From NCBI GenBank assembly GCA_947575935.1, contig CANPPM010000201.1, forward strand, positions 1-5,511: a stretch of DNA of 5,511 bases. Direction: 5' to 3'. Made by a program: the position numbers and the translations under genes. This document shows, piece after piece, positions 4,752-5,511 of this stretch (position 1 is the stretch's first letter; the number at the start of each line of letters is the position of its first letter). The notes below the pieces were generated by a model, which saw nothing but the letters and a program-made list of their open reading frames with translations, was not told the DNA's origin and searched no databases. The DNA comes from an uncultured Butyricicoccus sp. GTDB taxonomy: Bacteria > Bacillota > Clostridia > Oscillospirales > Butyricicoccaceae.

Positions 4752-5363
4752 ATGCTCAATCTTCATAAAGCGGAATTCATCCGTTCCGCAGTCAGTGCGG
4801 CCGATTTTCCACGGGACGGCAGGCCACAGATTGTTTTTGCCGGTAAGTCTAATGTTGGGAAATCATCCGTGATCAACCGGCTGTTGAATCGGCGCGCGTT
4901 TGCGCGTGTGAGCGCGCAGCCGGGGAAGACGATCCATATCAATTATTTCAGCATTGATGAAACGATTTATCTGGTTGATTTGCCGGGTTATGGCTATGCA
5001 CGGGTTTCGAGGGGGGAGCAGGAGCGATGGGGGCGCCTGATGGATGTCTATTTCGCAGAGCAGCTGATGACGCTGGGCATCCAAATTGTGGACATTCGTC
5101 ATGCGCCGACAGCGGACGATCGAACGATGGCAAATTGGTTCCTGCAGTCGGGGGTTCCGTTTGTCGTGATTGCAAATAAACTGGATAAAATTAAGCGGAG
5201 CGAGAGGGAGCCCAATCTGGCCCGTATCCGTGAGACGCTGCGCCTGCCGGAAGCATGCCCGGTGATTCCGTTTTCTGCGGAAAAGGGTGACGGCAGAGAG
5301 GACGTTTTGGTACTGCTGGAAGCCTGTGCTTCCGGCGGGGTGGACGTAGCCGGGGGAGCTTGA
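4752..5363 (+). CDS. engB: Ribosome biogenesis GTPase EngB (YsxC/YihA family)
   Basis: EngB is a small cytoplasmic GTPase that helps assemble the 50S ribosomal subunit and is essential in many bacteria. The 203-residue product fits the family's usual ~195-210. It opens MLNLHKAEFIRSAVS and then shows all the G motifs: G1 GKSNVGKS (31-38), the G2 region SAQPGKT (54-60) with its threonine, G3 DLPGYGYA (76-83), G4 NKLDK (142-146) and G5 SAEKGDG (175-181). PGYGYA after the G3 aspartate is characteristic of EngB. The short C-terminal tail is glycine- and valine-rich. The start is set by AAAGGAG seven bases upstream. It lies downstream of lon, an order known in Bacillota (lonA-ysxC in Bacillus subtilis), and 64 bases ahead of the next gene. 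The alternative symbols ysxC and yihA refer to the same family. Confidence 0.96.
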   Translation: MLNLHKAEFIRSAVSAADFPRDGRPQIVFAGKSNVGKSSVINRLLNRRAFARVSAQPGKTIHINYFSIDETIYLVDLPGYGYARVSRGEQERWGRLMDVYFAEQLMTLGIQIVDIRHAPTADDRTMANWFLQSGVPFVVIANKLDKIKRSEREPNLARIRETLRLPEACPVIPFSAEKGDGREDVLVLLEACASGGVDVAGGA

Positions 5364-5427
5364 CTGCGGGGAACAAGGAGCGCCGCACCTTTTGGGGTGT
5401 TGGCCGCCCTTGGGGAGGAAAAACAAC

Positions 5428-5511
5428 ATGATTAGAAACTTTTTCCAACGGCTGATGCGGGGTCGCTACGGCACGGACGCGCTGAACAATGCGCTGTTGG
5501 CAGCCTGCCTG
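5428..5511 (+). CDS. Start of an unidentified gene, probably a small membrane protein (cut by window end)
   Basis: ATG 5428 follows GGAGG (5414-5418) by 9 bases and opens a frame still running at the window end, 28 codons later. The visible part has a basic, aromatic start (MIRNFFQRLMRGRYGTDALN) and then turns hydrophobic (ALLAACL), as at the entry of a membrane segment. From memory, short clostridial membrane proteins of unknown function carry a similar R-F/M-x-GRYG-D-L opening; I could not check this. The 64-base distance from engB, with no terminator, suggests one operon. Only the N-terminus is seen, so no function is proposed. Confidence 0.65.
   Translation, partial: MIRNFFQRLMRGRYGTDALNNALLAACL

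Noticed and set aside
1..5511. CRISPR arrays, toxin-antitoxin pairs or other defence systems
   Set aside because: No regularly spaced repeats and no pair of small intact genes with fitting features were found.

Overview
The window looks like chromosomal DNA from a low-complexity-free, moderately GC-rich Gram-positive bacterium of the class Clostridia, probably a Ruminococcaceae/Oscillospiraceae-type gut organism. The reasons are strong AGGAGG-type ribosome binding sites, a LonA protease followed by the GTPase EngB (an order known from Bacillota), and relics of small genes and a large serine recombinase of the kind carried by clostridial integrative elements. The assignment is inference; no rRNA or species marker is present.

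Layout. (1) Positions 1-195 hold two tandem leucine tRNAs, Leu(GAG) and Leu(CAG), both with encoded CCA ends, closed by a hairpin terminator at 201-258. (2) Positions about 259-1980 hold no intact sizeable gene. They look like a graveyard of mobile-element cargo: a frameshifted small ORF (359-607), a short minus-strand gene with its own promoter (821-958), an open fragment (1205-1399) that overlaps the start of a serine recombinase, the frameshifted first ~40 codons of that recombinase (1396-1550), and two unidentified open stretches (1502-1597 and 1591-1854). (3) Positions 1981-4512 hold a promoter, a leader with a very GC-rich stem, and an intact lon gene. (4) A 239-base gap with a strong inverted repeat leads to engB (4752-5363). 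(5) The first 28 codons of another gene, probably a small membrane protein, run off the end (5428-5511).

How the parts relate. lon and engB read in the same direction with no convincing terminator between them, so they may be co-transcribed: Lon removes damaged and regulatory proteins, and EngB helps assemble the large ribosomal subunit. The last partial gene follows engB closely and probably belongs to the same transcript. The decayed region lies directly downstream of tRNA-Leu, a common integration site, which suggests an old element inserted there and then eroded. I did not find flanking att repeats, and I did not find an intact new system in this window.
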